Shown: piece by piece, positions 6,959 to 15,520 of the stretch
Layout of the letters: each line of letters starts with the position of its first letter
Position numbering within the stretch: position 1 is the first letter of the stretch
NCBI RefSeq assembly: GCF_014646155.1
Contig: NZ_BMMX01000015.1
Location: 87,697 to 151,696, forward strand
Direction of reading: 5' to 3'
Source: Mangrovihabitans endophyticus
GTDB lineage: Bacteria; Actinomycetota; Actinomycetes; Mycobacteriales; Micromonosporaceae
DNA length: 64,000 nt
Notes under the pieces: model-generated
Told to the model about the DNA's origin: nothing
The model's database searches: none
Seen by the model: the letters and a program-made list of their open reading frames with translations, nothing else
Position numbers and translations under genes: made by a program

Positions 6959-9325
6959 CTAGACATTTGTAGCGCGGCGCACCGGAGCCCGCCCCGCGGG
7001 CTGCGTCGGCGCCGGACCGGTCGGCACGGGCGGCGGAATCGCCACGGTCACCGGCTTCACCTGCGACACCTCGACCTCCTTGCCGTGGTGCCGCAACTGC
7101 AGGCGGGCCGACCCGCCGCCGTTACGGAGCGAGTAGGTGACCTCGCCGGCGTTCACCTCGACCCGCAACCGCAGACCCCGCCACAGCAGGGAGAACTCCA
7201 GCCGGTTGATCCGGCTGGGCAGGCGCGGCGCGAAGGACAACTCGCCGTTGTAGTCCCGCATCCCGCCGAGACCGGCGACAAGCGCGATCCAGGAACCCGC
7301 CAGCGACGCCACATGCACCCCGTCCCGGGCGTTGCGGTGCAGGTCGTGCAGATCCATCAGCGCGGCCTCGCCGAGATAGTCGTGGGCCAGCTCCACAAAG
7401 CCCACCTCGGCGGCGATCACCGCCTGGATGCATGCGGACAGCGACGAGTCCCGCACGGTCCGGGCGTCGTAGTAGGCGAAGTTGCGCGCCTTCTCCTCCG
7501 GTGTGAACGCGTCACCCCGGACATACATCGCCATGACCAGGTCGGCCTGCTTCACCACCTGCTTGCGGTACAGGTCGAAGTACGGGTAGTTGAGCAGCAG
7601 CGGGTACGCCTCCGGCGGCGTGTTGTCGAAGTCCCACTCCTGCAGCCGGGTGAAGCCCTGAGACTGCTGGTGCACGCCCAGTTCTCGGTCGTACGGGATG
7701 TGCACCGCCGCGGCCGCGTCCCGCCACGACGCCATCTCCTCGTCGTCGACGCCCAGCCGGCGGGCCATCTCCGGGTGACGCTTCGCCGACTCCACCGCGG
7801 CGTACATGTTCTGCTGCGCCATCAGGTTGGTGTAGATGTTGTCGTCCACCACCGCGGTGTACTCGTCCGGGCCGGTCACCCCGTCGATGTGGAAACGGCC
7901 GTGCCGGTCGTGGTGGCCCAGCGACCGCCACAGGCGGGCGGTCTCGACCAGCAACTCCAGCCCGAAGTCCCGCTCGAAGTCGTCGTCGCCGGTGGCCGAC
8001 ACGTACCGGCGTACCGCGTCCGCGATGTCCGCGCCGATGTGGAATCCCGCGGTGCCGGCCGGCCAGTACGCCGAACATTCCTGACCCCGGATGGTGCGCC
8101 ACGGGAACGCGGCGCCCTGCAGGCCCAGCGTCTGCGCCCGCTCCCGGGCCAAGTCCAATGTCGAATGCCGCCACCGCAGCACATCCGCCGCCGCGGCCGG
8201 CTGGGTGTAGGTCAGCGCGGGCAGCACGAACGTCTCCGCGTCCCAGAAGGTGTGGCCGTCATATCCCGGCCCGCTCAGGCCCTTCGACCCGATCGGCCGC
8301 TGCTCGGCGCGCGCACCCGCCTGCAACGTGTGGAACAGCCCGAACCGGACCGCCTGCTGCACCTCCGGGTCACCCTCGACCTGGACGTCGGAGTGATCCC
8401 AGAAGGTGTCCAGGTACTCCCGCTGCGCCTCCACGAGCCCGTCCCAGCCGTCCAGCCGGGCACTCGCCAGGGCGCCGCCGACCTGGTCACGCACCGCCGG
8501 CAGGGACCGGTGACTGGACCAGCCGTACGCGGCGAGCTTGACCACCCGCAGCTTCTGCCCCGGCTCCAACTTGCAGGCCACGGTCGTCCGCAACCAGTCG
8601 GGGTGCCCCTCGGTGGTGATGGCGTGCTTGCCCGGCGCGTCCACCAGGTGCTCCATGGCCGCGGCCATCCGCAGGTCGCTGGCCTTCGTGCGGTGCACCA
8701 GCAGACCGCCGGTGCGCTGCTCCAGCATCTCTTCGGCCTGCAACGGGCTGTCCAGCACCGCCGCCACTCGCGGATCCTTGCTGGTCGGCGGCAGTTGCTC
8801 GTTGGCCACCAGTTCGGACTGCAGGATCAGCCGGGCGCTCTGCTCCAGCGGCTCGACCTCGTACATGATCGCGATCACCGCCCGCTGGGTGAACGAGACC
8901 AGCCGGACGGTGCGGATGCGGATGGCCTGGCCGGACGGCGACACCCATTCGGCGGTACGTTCCAGCAGACCCGCCCGCAGATCCAGCACCCGCTCGTGGG
9001 AGCGGAGTTCGCCGTACCGGACGTCGAAGGGTTCGTCGTCCACCAGCAGGCGCATGAGCTTGGCGTTTGTCACATTGACCATGGTCTGGCCGGACTCGGG
9101 GAAGCCATAGCCGGCCTCGGCGTAGGGCAGCGGACGCAACTCGTAGAACGAGTTCAGGTAAGTGCCGGGGAGGCCGTGCGGCTCGCCCTCGTCCAAGTTG
9201 CCGCGTACCCCGATGTGCCCGTTCGCCAGCGCGAAGACCGACTCGGACTGGGCCAGCAGATTCAGGTCCAGGCGGGTCTCGCGGATGTGCCACGGGTCGA
9301 CGGGGTAAGCCCGTTCACGGATCAC
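6959..9325 (-). CDS. Glycoside hydrolase family 65 alpha-glucoside phosphorylase
   Basis: 788 residues, the usual GH65 length. The N-terminal beta-sandwich domain (from about residue 10, QSESVFALANGHIGVRGNLD) and the (alpha/alpha)6 catalytic barrel are complete. The general acid is Glu488 in VTGPDEYTAVVDDNIYTN. Family members phosphorolyse disaccharides such as trehalose, maltose, kojibiose or nigerose to beta-glucose 1-phosphate plus a sugar; sequence alone does not settle the substrate. The C-terminal 30 residues are Pro-rich and likely disordered. A beta-phosphoglucomutase gene lies 55 bases upstream in the same direction, the classic pairing that sends the product into glycolysis as glucose 6-phosphate. 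GTG start. Confidence 0.93.
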   Translation of the reverse strand: MIRERAYPVDPWHIRETRLDLNLLAQSESVFALANGHIGVRGNLDEGEPHGLPGTYLNSFYELRPLPYAEAGYGFPESGQTMVNVTNAKLMRLLVDDEPFDVRYGELRSHERVLDLRAGLLERTAEWVSPSGQAIRIRTVRLVSFTQRAVIAIMYEVEPLEQSARLILQSELVANEQLPPTSKDPRVAAVLDSPLQAEEMLEQRTGGLLVHRTKASDLRMAAAMEHLVDAPGKHAITTEGHPDWLRTTVACKLEPGQKLRVVKLAAYGWSSHRSLPAVRDQVGGALASARLDGWDGLVEAQREYLDTFWDHSDVQVEGDPEVQQAVRFGLFHTLQAGARAEQRPIGSKGLSGPGYDGHTFWDAETFVLPALTYTQPAAAADVLRWRHSTLDLARERAQTLGLQGAAFPWRTIRGQECSAYWPAGTAGFHIGADIADAVRRYVSATGDDDFERDFGLELLVETARLWRSLGHHDRHGRFHIDGVTGPDEYTAVVDDNIYTNLMAQQNMYAAVESAKRHPEMARRLGVDDEEMASWRDAAAAVHIPYDRELGVHQQSQGFTRLQEWDFDNTPPEAYPLLLNYPYFDLYRKQVVKQADLVMAMYVRGDAFTPEEKARNFAYYDARTVRDSSLSACIQAVIAAEVGFVELAHDYLGEAALMDLHDLHRNARDGVHVASLAGSWIALVAGLGGMRDYNGELSFAPRLPSRINRLEFSLLWRGLRLRVEVNAGEVTYSLRNGGGSARLQLRHHGKEVEVSQVKPVTVAIPPPVPTGPAPTQPAGRAPVRRATNV

Positions 9326-9380
9326 GGTGGTGCCTCTCGAAACAAGTAGAAAGAAGTGAAGTCTGAGACGGATTACGACG

Positions 9381-10127
9381 TCATCGCGTCAGGAGTTCGG
9401 ACAGATCCTGGACGACGATGTTCGCGCCGTGCTCCAGGAGCGCATCTGCTTGACCCACGCGGTCCACGCCGACCACGATGCCGAACTCCCCCGCCCGTCC
9501 GGCCGCGACGCCGGCCTGGGCATCTTCAAAGACTGCGCAGTTCTCGGGTGGGGTGTCCAGAAGCTGCGCGCCGTACAGGAAGGTGTCGGGTTGCGGCTTC
9601 CCCGGCAAGTTTCGCTCACGGGCGGTGACTCCGTCTACGCGTGCCTCTATCAGATCCGCGATTCCGGCGGCCTCCAGAACGTCCTTGCAGTTGGCGCTCG
9701 CCGACACCACGGCACGCCGCAGCCCGGCCGAGGCAGCCGCACGCAGGTAGTCCACGGAGCCCGGATAGACCTGGACGGCGCCCTCCTTGATCTTCTGAAG
9801 GACGAGCGCGTTCTTGCGGTTGCCGACGCCGTTCACCGTTTCCGCGTCCGGGCCGTCGTCGGGCGACCCGTCGGGCAGCGTGATGTCCCGGGATGCGAGA
9901 AAGGTCCGCACGCCGTCGGCGCGGGGCCGTCCATCAACGTACCGGTGGTAGTCACTCCCGGAATCGAACGGCACGAATGGCTGCTCGTGTCGCGCGGACC
10001 AGTCGCGCAGAAATTCGTCGAACGTCTGTTTCCACGCGGCGTTATGCACCAACGCTGTCTGCGTGAGCACGCCGTCGAGATCGAAGAGGAGGGCCGTCAC
10101 ATGAGGAGGTAGACCGAACACTGGCAT
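9381..10127 (-). CDS. pgmB: HAD-family beta-phosphoglucomutase
   Basis: 248 residues. The N-terminal LLFDLDGVLT carries the nucleophile Asp16 and acid/base Asp18 of HAD phosphatases, followed by a helical cap (about 25-105). Other HAD motifs are the Ser of AVVSASANCKDVL, the Lys of PGKPQPDTFL and the acidic VFEDAQAGV. It would convert beta-glucose 1-phosphate to glucose 6-phosphate. It is the first gene of a two-gene unit with the GH65 phosphorylase, which is the main ground for naming it a phosphoglucomutase rather than a general phosphatase. Confidence 0.9.
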   Translation of the reverse strand: MPVFGLPPHVTALLFDLDGVLTQTALVHNAAWKQTFDEFLRDWSARHEQPFVPFDSGSDYHRYVDGRPRADGVRTFLASRDITLPDGSPDDGPDAETVNGVGNRKNALVLQKIKEGAVQVYPGSVDYLRAAASAGLRRAVVSASANCKDVLEAAGIADLIEARVDGVTARERNLPGKPQPDTFLYGAQLLDTPPENCAVFEDAQAGVAAGRAGEFGIVVGVDRVGQADALLEHGANIVVQDLSELLTR

Positions 10128-10198
10128 AGGGTAGACGCCTCGGGCCTGTCACATGCCCTAACCGGCACACTCCGTTTCACCAGCGATTCCCCGAGGTT

Positions 10199-10726
10199 TC
10201 ATTCGCCCTTCGCGGGGCCGCTGACCTGGTCAGACGCGCCGTGAGCGGCGGGCAGGGCGATGCGCAGCCCCACCGTCGTGCCGATCGGACCGGTCGCCAC
10301 CGTGACGTCGTCGCACAATTGGTACGCCAGCCAGATGCCTCGGCCGCCGACCTCGAATGCCTCCGGCACCTCCGGCTGCTGGAGGAAATGCCGCGGAATG
10401 CCCGGCCCGGAGTCGGTGACCGCGCACCACACCGAGTCCGGCGTGCGCCACAGCCGAAGGCGGCCGGTGCCACCCGCGTGCAGCACCACGTTGGTGATGA
10501 CCTCATTCACCGCCAGCACCAGACCATGCAGTTGATCGGCGGTGAGACCGGACGGGCCCAGGCGCGCCTGCACCTCGTGCCGGACCACCGTGATCTCCTC
10601 ACGCCCGAAGACGCGATCGAACAGGACCGCATCATCGTCGCCGGGGAGGGCGGTCACCGCTGGCTCCCCGGCCGCAGCCGTACGCAGCGATTCAAGGCCC
10701 CGCTGCGGACCGTATGTCTCGTCCAC
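10199..10726 (-). CDS. ATP-binding anti-sigma-factor-like protein (HATPase, RsbW family)
   Basis: 175 residues, GTG start. The second half has the Bergerat ATP-binding boxes: N box NEVITNVVLHAGG, G1 box DSGPGIPRH and G2 region GGRGIWLAYQLC. The N-terminal 50 residues are acidic and variable. Such stand-alone kinase domains are abundant in actinobacteria, where they act as anti-sigma factors or partners of PP2C phosphatases and STAS proteins. No sigma factor or antagonist gene is adjacent, so its partner is unknown. It lies 70 bases upstream of pgmB on the same strand, so co-transcription is possible. Confidence 0.85.
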   Translation of the reverse strand: MDETYGPQRGLESLRTAAAGEPAVTALPGDDDAVLFDRVFGREEITVVRHEVQARLGPSGLTADQLHGLVLAVNEVITNVVLHAGGTGRLRLWRTPDSVWCAVTDSGPGIPRHFLQQPEVPEAFEVGGRGIWLAYQLCDDVTVATGPIGTTVGLRIALPAAHGASDQVSGPAKGE

Positions 10727-10855
10727 CGCCCAGCAGCCTACGCGTAACCGCCCGGAAGCGGCAGTCGCCGGTATGTTGCGACTTTCGATACAAACCCCTC
10801 GCGCACCGTCGATCTTGGACAGCAGTTGCCGATCCGGCGGCCATCTCCGGGCGTC

Positions 10856-11725
10856 TCAAAAGAGGTGTGCGATCGTCCGGAGGATCTCCGCGTAGAAGTT
10901 GCCACCGATGTCCCGGTACAGGCCGAACGGCTTGTCCGGACTGCCGAAGAAGGGCCGCAGGGTCCACGCCAACTGTGTGCCCACGAACCCGAAGAGCAGG
11001 ATCCAGACGTGCAGCAGGGTCATGCTCGGCGGGGTCGCCGGCGAGTGGGGGCGCGGTGCGCCGATCGGGGACATCGGCCGCGCCTGCGGAGCCGAGCCGT
11101 CCGCCGAGGTCGCGGCGACGGGCTGCGCCGCCGCCGGCCCGTGTGCGTCGGTCGCGCCCACCGCCGCGGGCACCCGCGCCGGGACTGCGGGCGACACCGG
11201 CGCGACGTGTCCGGCTCGGCCCGGTGCCAGCAGGCCGTGCTGGTTGAGCACGCGCATGCCGTCGGTCAGGAACCGCAGGCCGACCAGTGCGGACAACGCC
11301 AGGATGGCCACGTTGAGCAGCTTGAAGAACCCGTAATCCGGCGCCGTGATCAGAAAGAACAGGCTGATCGGGGCGAACGCCAGGGCGAGCATCGCGGTCA
11401 CCGTCAGCGCGACCATGACCAGCGCGAGGGACTGGCGCACCGAGAGCCGTGCCCCGAACACCAGGTTGAAGAGGTAGAGCGTGGGCAGGCAGATGGCGAG
11501 GGTGACCAGGAACAGCAGGGGCAGCTTGACCGCTGAGGTGAGGGCCATCAGTACGCTGTGGAACGAACCGAGCACCGCTCCGTAGCAGGCGAGGGCGACC
11601 ACGGAGCTCATCAGCATGTGGCCGGTCAGTCGGCCCAGCGCTCGGTCTTCGACGACTTGTTGCCACACGCCCTGACGGTCACGCAGGATCCGCTCGATCA
11701 CCAGAAGCCCGGATGCGTTGGCCAT
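10856..11725 (-). CDS. Multi-pass membrane protein of unknown function
   Basis: 289 residues. A soluble N-terminal segment of about 30 residues (ERILRDRQGVWQQVVEDRAL) precedes four to five membrane helices between about 35 and 170. An Ala/Pro-rich linker (about 175-230) and one further helix (LHVWILLFGFVGTQLAW) follow, then a short tail. The topology resembles Yip1-like membrane proteins, but I do not recognise the family and assign no function. It stands alone, 130 bases upstream of the RsbW-like gene and transcribed in the same direction. Confidence 0.75.
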   Translation of the reverse strand: MANASGLLVIERILRDRQGVWQQVVEDRALGRLTGHMLMSSVVALACYGAVLGSFHSVLMALTSAVKLPLLFLVTLAICLPTLYLFNLVFGARLSVRQSLALVMVALTVTAMLALAFAPISLFFLITAPDYGFFKLLNVAILALSALVGLRFLTDGMRVLNQHGLLAPGRAGHVAPVSPAVPARVPAAVGATDAHGPAAAQPVAATSADGSAPQARPMSPIGAPRPHSPATPPSMTLLHVWILLFGFVGTQLAWTLRPFFGSPDKPFGLYRDIGGNFYAEILRTIAHLF

Positions 11726-11847
11726 GCCATATCACCCTTTCGCGTCGAGACGTCGCCGACGTGACAAGCGCCGAGACGCAGCACCCGCTCGTCACGCCGG
11801 AACGTCACCGTCGATACGCCATCGCACCGACGTCCACGCACGATAAG

Positions 11848-11865
11848 CCACCGTGTCAACGGTGG
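11848..11865. terminator. Short hairpin downstream of the MsiK-like gene
   Basis: CCACCGT-GTCA-ACGGTGG: a 7-base perfect stem with a 4-base loop, 16 bases past the stop of the minus-strand ABC ATPase. No T-tract, so the terminator role is tentative. Confidence 0.4.
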
Positions 11866-11880
11866 TCTATGCGAAAGGGC

Positions 11881-13191
11881 TTACCGCCAGCCGACGTCGA
11901 TCCGGTCGCCGCGCTCGTCGAAGAAGTGCAAGGCGTCCATCCGCACCGAGATCGCCAGCGGATGACCGGGCGAGACGGCCGGGTACGGCGCGAGGCGCAC
12001 CGCGAGTTCGGCCGGTCGACGGTGGTGTCGGCCCGGGTCGCTCAGCACGCTGGTCCGCTCCGGATCACGCCCGTGGCGCACCTTCGTGCCGGTGCCGCCA
12101 CGCTCCGCTCGCCCGGTCAGGCGTTGCAGCGCACCACCGAAGCGGCGTAGCGCGCCACCCTCAGCGGCGTCATGCACCGCTCCGCCCATCTCGTCGACCA
12201 CGATGGCGGTCGCCCCGATGTCCAGGAAGGCCAACGACTCGTGGCCGTGATGTTCCAAGTAGCGGATGCGCCCGTGCAGCACGTCGCCCGGGGCGTCCGG
12301 CGCGACCGGGGTGAGCGCCTCGGCACGCATGCCGACGACGATGCGCTCGCCGTGATAGTGCGCGACCGCCCGGGCACGGATGTCGTCCCACGGCAGATAG
12401 AGCGCCTGCTCACCGAGATTGAGCGCGATGTACCGATCGAGGTGGACGTAGACGCTGGCCTCCAGCAGGTTCATCCGGGGCGCGCCGAGGAAGGCGGCCA
12501 CATAGAGCGTGGCCGGCCGCCCGTACACCTCGGTCGGCGTGCCCACGTCCTGCAACACCCCCTTGCGGAGGATCGCGACCCGGTCCGCCATGGTCAGCGC
12601 CTCGGCCTGATCGTGCGTGACGTACATGGTGGTGACGCCCAGCTCGCGGGTCAGGCCGGTGATCTCCGCGCGCAACTCCGCGCGCAGCCCGCTGTCCAGG
12701 TTGGACAGCGGCTCGTCCATCAGGAAGAGGCCCGGCCGGCGGACGATGGCCCGGCCCATGGCCACCCGCTGGCGCTGGCCACCGGAGAGCTGGGCGGGCT
12801 TGCGCGCCAGCACGTCCCCGATGCCGAGGGCGCTGGCCACGTCGCCGACCCGCTCCCCGCGCGGCGAGGAGTCGACGCCGGAGAGTTTGAGCGGGAAGCC
12901 GATGTTCTCGCCGACCGTCATGTGCGGGTAGAGCGCGAAGTCCTGGAACACCATGGCGATGCTGCGATCCCGCGGCGCCAGATTGAGCACCGGTTCGCCA
13001 TTGAGTAGAATGTCCCCACTCGTCGGGTCCTCCAAGCCGGCGATCATGCGCAGGATCGTCGACTTGCCGCAGCCGGAAGGCCCGAGCAGCACCATGAACT
13101 CGCCGTCGTTGACGTCGACGCTCACCCGGTCGACCGCAGTCGTCCCGTCCGGCCAGATCTTGGTGACGTCCTTGATAGCGACGGTGGACAC
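11881..13191 (-). CDS. Sugar ABC transporter ATP-binding protein (MalK/MsiK-like), no permease nearby
   Basis: 436 residues. ABC domain about 1-235: Walker A GPSGCGKST, Q-loop MVFQDFALYPH, signature LSGGQRQRVAMGRA, Walker B LFLMDEPLSNLD, H-loop YVTHDQ. A C-terminal MalK-type TOBE/regulatory region follows. An Arg/Gly-rich stretch of about 60 residues (about 335-395) is unlike canonical MsiK and looks disordered. No sugar-binding protein or permease gene is near. In Streptomyces one MsiK energises many sugar importers from a distant locus, and this orphan could do the same; that role is inferred. Confidence 0.88.
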   Translation of the reverse strand: MSTVAIKDVTKIWPDGTTAVDRVSVDVNDGEFMVLLGPSGCGKSTILRMIAGLEDPTSGDILLNGEPVLNLAPRDRSIAMVFQDFALYPHMTVGENIGFPLKLSGVDSSPRGERVGDVASALGIGDVLARKPAQLSGGQRQRVAMGRAIVRRPGLFLMDEPLSNLDSGLRAELRAEITGLTRELGVTTMYVTHDQAEALTMADRVAILRKGVLQDVGTPTEVYGRPATLYVAAFLGAPRMNLLEASVYVHLDRYIALNLGEQALYLPWDDIRARAVAHYHGERIVVGMRAEALTPVAPDAPGDVLHGRIRYLEHHGHESLAFLDIGATAIVVDEMGGAVHDAAEGGALRRFGGALQRLTGRAERGGTGTKVRHGRDPERTSVLSDPGRHHRRPAELAVRLAPYPAVSPGHPLAISVRMDALHFFDERGDRIDVGWR

Positions 13192-13287
13192 CGTCCGACC
13201 TCCTGCCCGGCGAGCTGCGGCGATCCGGGCCCCACGACGGTCCGCGATCGTCGCTTACTGTCGTCGTACCCATCGACGCTTAGCCAT

Positions 13288-13302
13288 CGGGTAAACGTTC
13301 CA
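13288..13302. promoter_or_regulatory. Possible LacI-family operator upstream of the MsiK-like gene
   Basis: On the minus strand this reads TGGAACGTTTACCCG, close to the TGGAAACGTTTACC-type half-symmetric sites bound by LacI-family sugar regulators. It lies 97 bases upstream of the ABC ATPase start, between that gene and the end of the TagF-like gene. Regulator unknown; similarity judged by eye. Confidence 0.3.
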
Positions 13303-13324
13303 TTTGCCGACAGTGACGTCGCGG

Positions 13325-15520
13325 TTACTTGCCGCTGCGATCGCTTGCCGTTTCGTTCAGGAACACCCGACGGACCACACGCTCGGCGGCCCCGCCGTCG
13401 TCGAGATAGCAGAAGCGCGCGCGGAACGCCGTACGCGCGGAGGTGGCCGCGTCCGAGGCGTACGCACCGCTGGACAGAATGTCGATCAGCTCGCCTTCCG
13501 TGGTGGCCACCGCCCCCGGCGGGGTCTCCATCAGGTCGAAGTAGACGCCGCGCAGCTCCCGGTAGACCGGCCAGTCCGGGGCATAGATGACCACCGGCCG
13601 GTCGAGGACCGCATAGTCGAACATCGCCGACGAGTAGTCGGTGATCAGCAGGTCCGCGGCGAGGTAGAGATCCTCCACCGCCGGATGCGCCGAGACGTCG
13701 ACGATCCGCCCGTGCCCCGGCGGCGACGAGAGCCCACCCGCGGGCACGTGGAAGTAGTGCGCCCGGACCAGCAACACGGTGTCCGGACCGAGCCGCTCGG
13801 CCAGGTGATCGACGTCGAGCAGCGGGTCGTCGACGGCGCGCCAGTCCCGGTGCGTCGGCGCGTAGAGCACCACCCGCATCCGCTGGTCCAGACCCAGCTC
13901 GTCGCGGATCCGCACGGATTCGTCCGGGGCGGCGGTCGCCAGGCGGTCGTTGCGTGGATAACCGACTTCGAGCGTCCGGTAGCCGCACGGGTAGGCCCGC
14001 TCCCAGGCGACGGTGGTATGCGCGTTCGCGGTGACGCTGAAGTCCCACCGATCGGCCCGCTGCATCTGCGCGACCAGATCGGCGCTCCGCCGGCCGGCCG
14101 AGTGGTCGAGCTGATCCAAGCCCATCTTCTTCAGCGGCGTGCCGTGATGCGTCATCACGTGCATGGTCCCCGGCCGCTTGCGCAGCCACTGCGGCCAGTT
14201 GACGTTGTTCACCATCCACCGGGCGCGGGCGACGGCGCGGTAGTACTGGCGCGTACCGGCCACCACGTAGTCGGTGCCCGGCGGCAGAGCGCGGACACGC
14301 GACCGGGAGACCACCCAGACGCGACGCATCCCGGGCACCAGTTCCTCGGCCTTGGCCGCGACCGCAGCCGGATTGCACGCCACGCCGCGATACCAGTACG
14401 CGGCGAAGAGCGCGAGATCCGGATCCACCGGACGCCGCAACTGCGCGAGGTAGTAAAGGCGGAGCAGCCCGTGCTCGACGCGCCGGAGGGTACGGCGCCC
14501 GTATCGCACCGCCCGCTTCGCCGTGCGCCGGGCATCGGTGCGCAGTTTGGTGCTCAGATCGAAGGCGCGGTATCGGCGGTACGACCCGCGGCCCACCAGC
14601 CGGTGTCGGACGCCCTGCCCGCCGTCCGGCTCGTCATACCCGCCGGGCGGCGCGAACTGTCGGTATGCGTCGTGCATGCGCGCGAAGAACCGGCGCCGGG
14701 ACCGGTACGGCACCCGGTTGGCGTTGCGCAGCACCATCAGGTAATGCCAGATCATCCGGCGGAACAGCGGAGGCCGCAGCGCTTCGGCGCGGTCCGGCGA
14801 GTACTCGTCGATCAGTGCGAACGCGTGCGCCCAATGGTCGAAGATCTCGAAGTGCCGATCGTCGATGGTGCGCGTGATCGCGCCTGAGCGTCGCTGCCGA
14901 TAGTGCACGCACGTGCGCGGCAGGCCACTGATCCGGCTCGCCGCGACGAGCACCGGGTAGGTGAACGAGACGTCCTCGTACCAGCCCTGCTCGAACCGGA
15001 ACCCCAGCTTGGTCAGCAGATCCCGGCGCACGATCTTGTTCCAGGCGACATGCAGCACGTTGACGATCCGCGGCCATTCCTGCGCGGTGAACGTCTCCGG
15101 CGCGCCGGGCAGCACCGTGGCGGCCGACCCGGCCACCACGCGACCGTCCCAGTGCACCCGGTCAAAGCCCACCACCAGCACGTCGGCCTCGGTGGCGCGC
15201 AACCGGTTCGCCACGGCGGCGAGGGCGCCGTGCGCCATCCAGTCGTCGCTGTCCAGGAACCAGACGTACTCCCCGACCGCCTCGTCGAGCCCGGCGTTGC
15301 GGGCGCGGCCGAGGCCGACGTTCTCCGGCATGGTGACGACCCGCACGCGCGAGTCCCGTTGCGCGTACTCGGCGAGAATCGCGCCGCTGTAATCCGGTGA
15401 GCAGTCGTCGACCGCCACCACTTCGAAATCGGTGAACGACTGTCCGAGCAGCGAATCCAGGCACTGACGCAGGTATGCCTGGACCTTGTAGACCGGCAAC
15501 ACGATGCTGATCGCGGTCAT
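13325..15520 (-). CDS. Bifunctional family 2 glycosyltransferase / CDP-glycerol glycerophosphotransferase-like protein (TagF-like)
   Basis: 731 residues in two enzymatic halves. Residues 1-330 are a GT-A family 2 glycosyltransferase: SIVLPVYKVQAYLRQCLDSL, a nucleotide-binding VVAVDDCSPD, and FLDSDDWM as the metal-binding region. Residues about 370-731 are a CDP-glycerol:poly(glycerophosphate) glycerophosphotransferase domain, with HVMTHHGTPLKKMG and LLITDYSSAMFDYAVLDRPVV as typical landmarks. The same fusion is known in wall-polymer loci. The start overlaps the stop of the upstream CDP-alcohol transferase gene (ATGA), so the two are coupled. Likely role: building a polyol-phosphate or glycosylated surface polymer at the inner membrane face; the exact product is unknown. 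Confidence 0.9.
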   Translation of the reverse strand: MTAISIVLPVYKVQAYLRQCLDSLLGQSFTDFEVVAVDDCSPDYSGAILAEYAQRDSRVRVVTMPENVGLGRARNAGLDEAVGEYVWFLDSDDWMAHGALAAVANRLRATEADVLVVGFDRVHWDGRVVAGSAATVLPGAPETFTAQEWPRIVNVLHVAWNKIVRRDLLTKLGFRFEQGWYEDVSFTYPVLVAASRISGLPRTCVHYRQRRSGAITRTIDDRHFEIFDHWAHAFALIDEYSPDRAEALRPPLFRRMIWHYLMVLRNANRVPYRSRRRFFARMHDAYRQFAPPGGYDEPDGGQGVRHRLVGRGSYRRYRAFDLSTKLRTDARRTAKRAVRYGRRTLRRVEHGLLRLYYLAQLRRPVDPDLALFAAYWYRGVACNPAAVAAKAEELVPGMRRVWVVSRSRVRALPPGTDYVVAGTRQYYRAVARARWMVNNVNWPQWLRKRPGTMHVMTHHGTPLKKMGLDQLDHSAGRRSADLVAQMQRADRWDFSVTANAHTTVAWERAYPCGYRTLEVGYPRNDRLATAAPDESVRIRDELGLDQRMRVVLYAPTHRDWRAVDDPLLDVDHLAERLGPDTVLLVRAHYFHVPAGGLSSPPGHGRIVDVSAHPAVEDLYLAADLLITDYSSAMFDYAVLDRPVVIYAPDWPVYRELRGVYFDLMETPPGAVATTEGELIDILSSGAYASDAATSARTAFRARFCYLDDGGAAERVVRRVFLNETASDRSGK

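Noticed and set aside
7085..9349. 754-codon open frame antisense to the GH65 gene
   Set aside because: Same shadow pattern (Val/Gln/Arg/His repeats); the minus strand has the intact GH65 catalytic domain.
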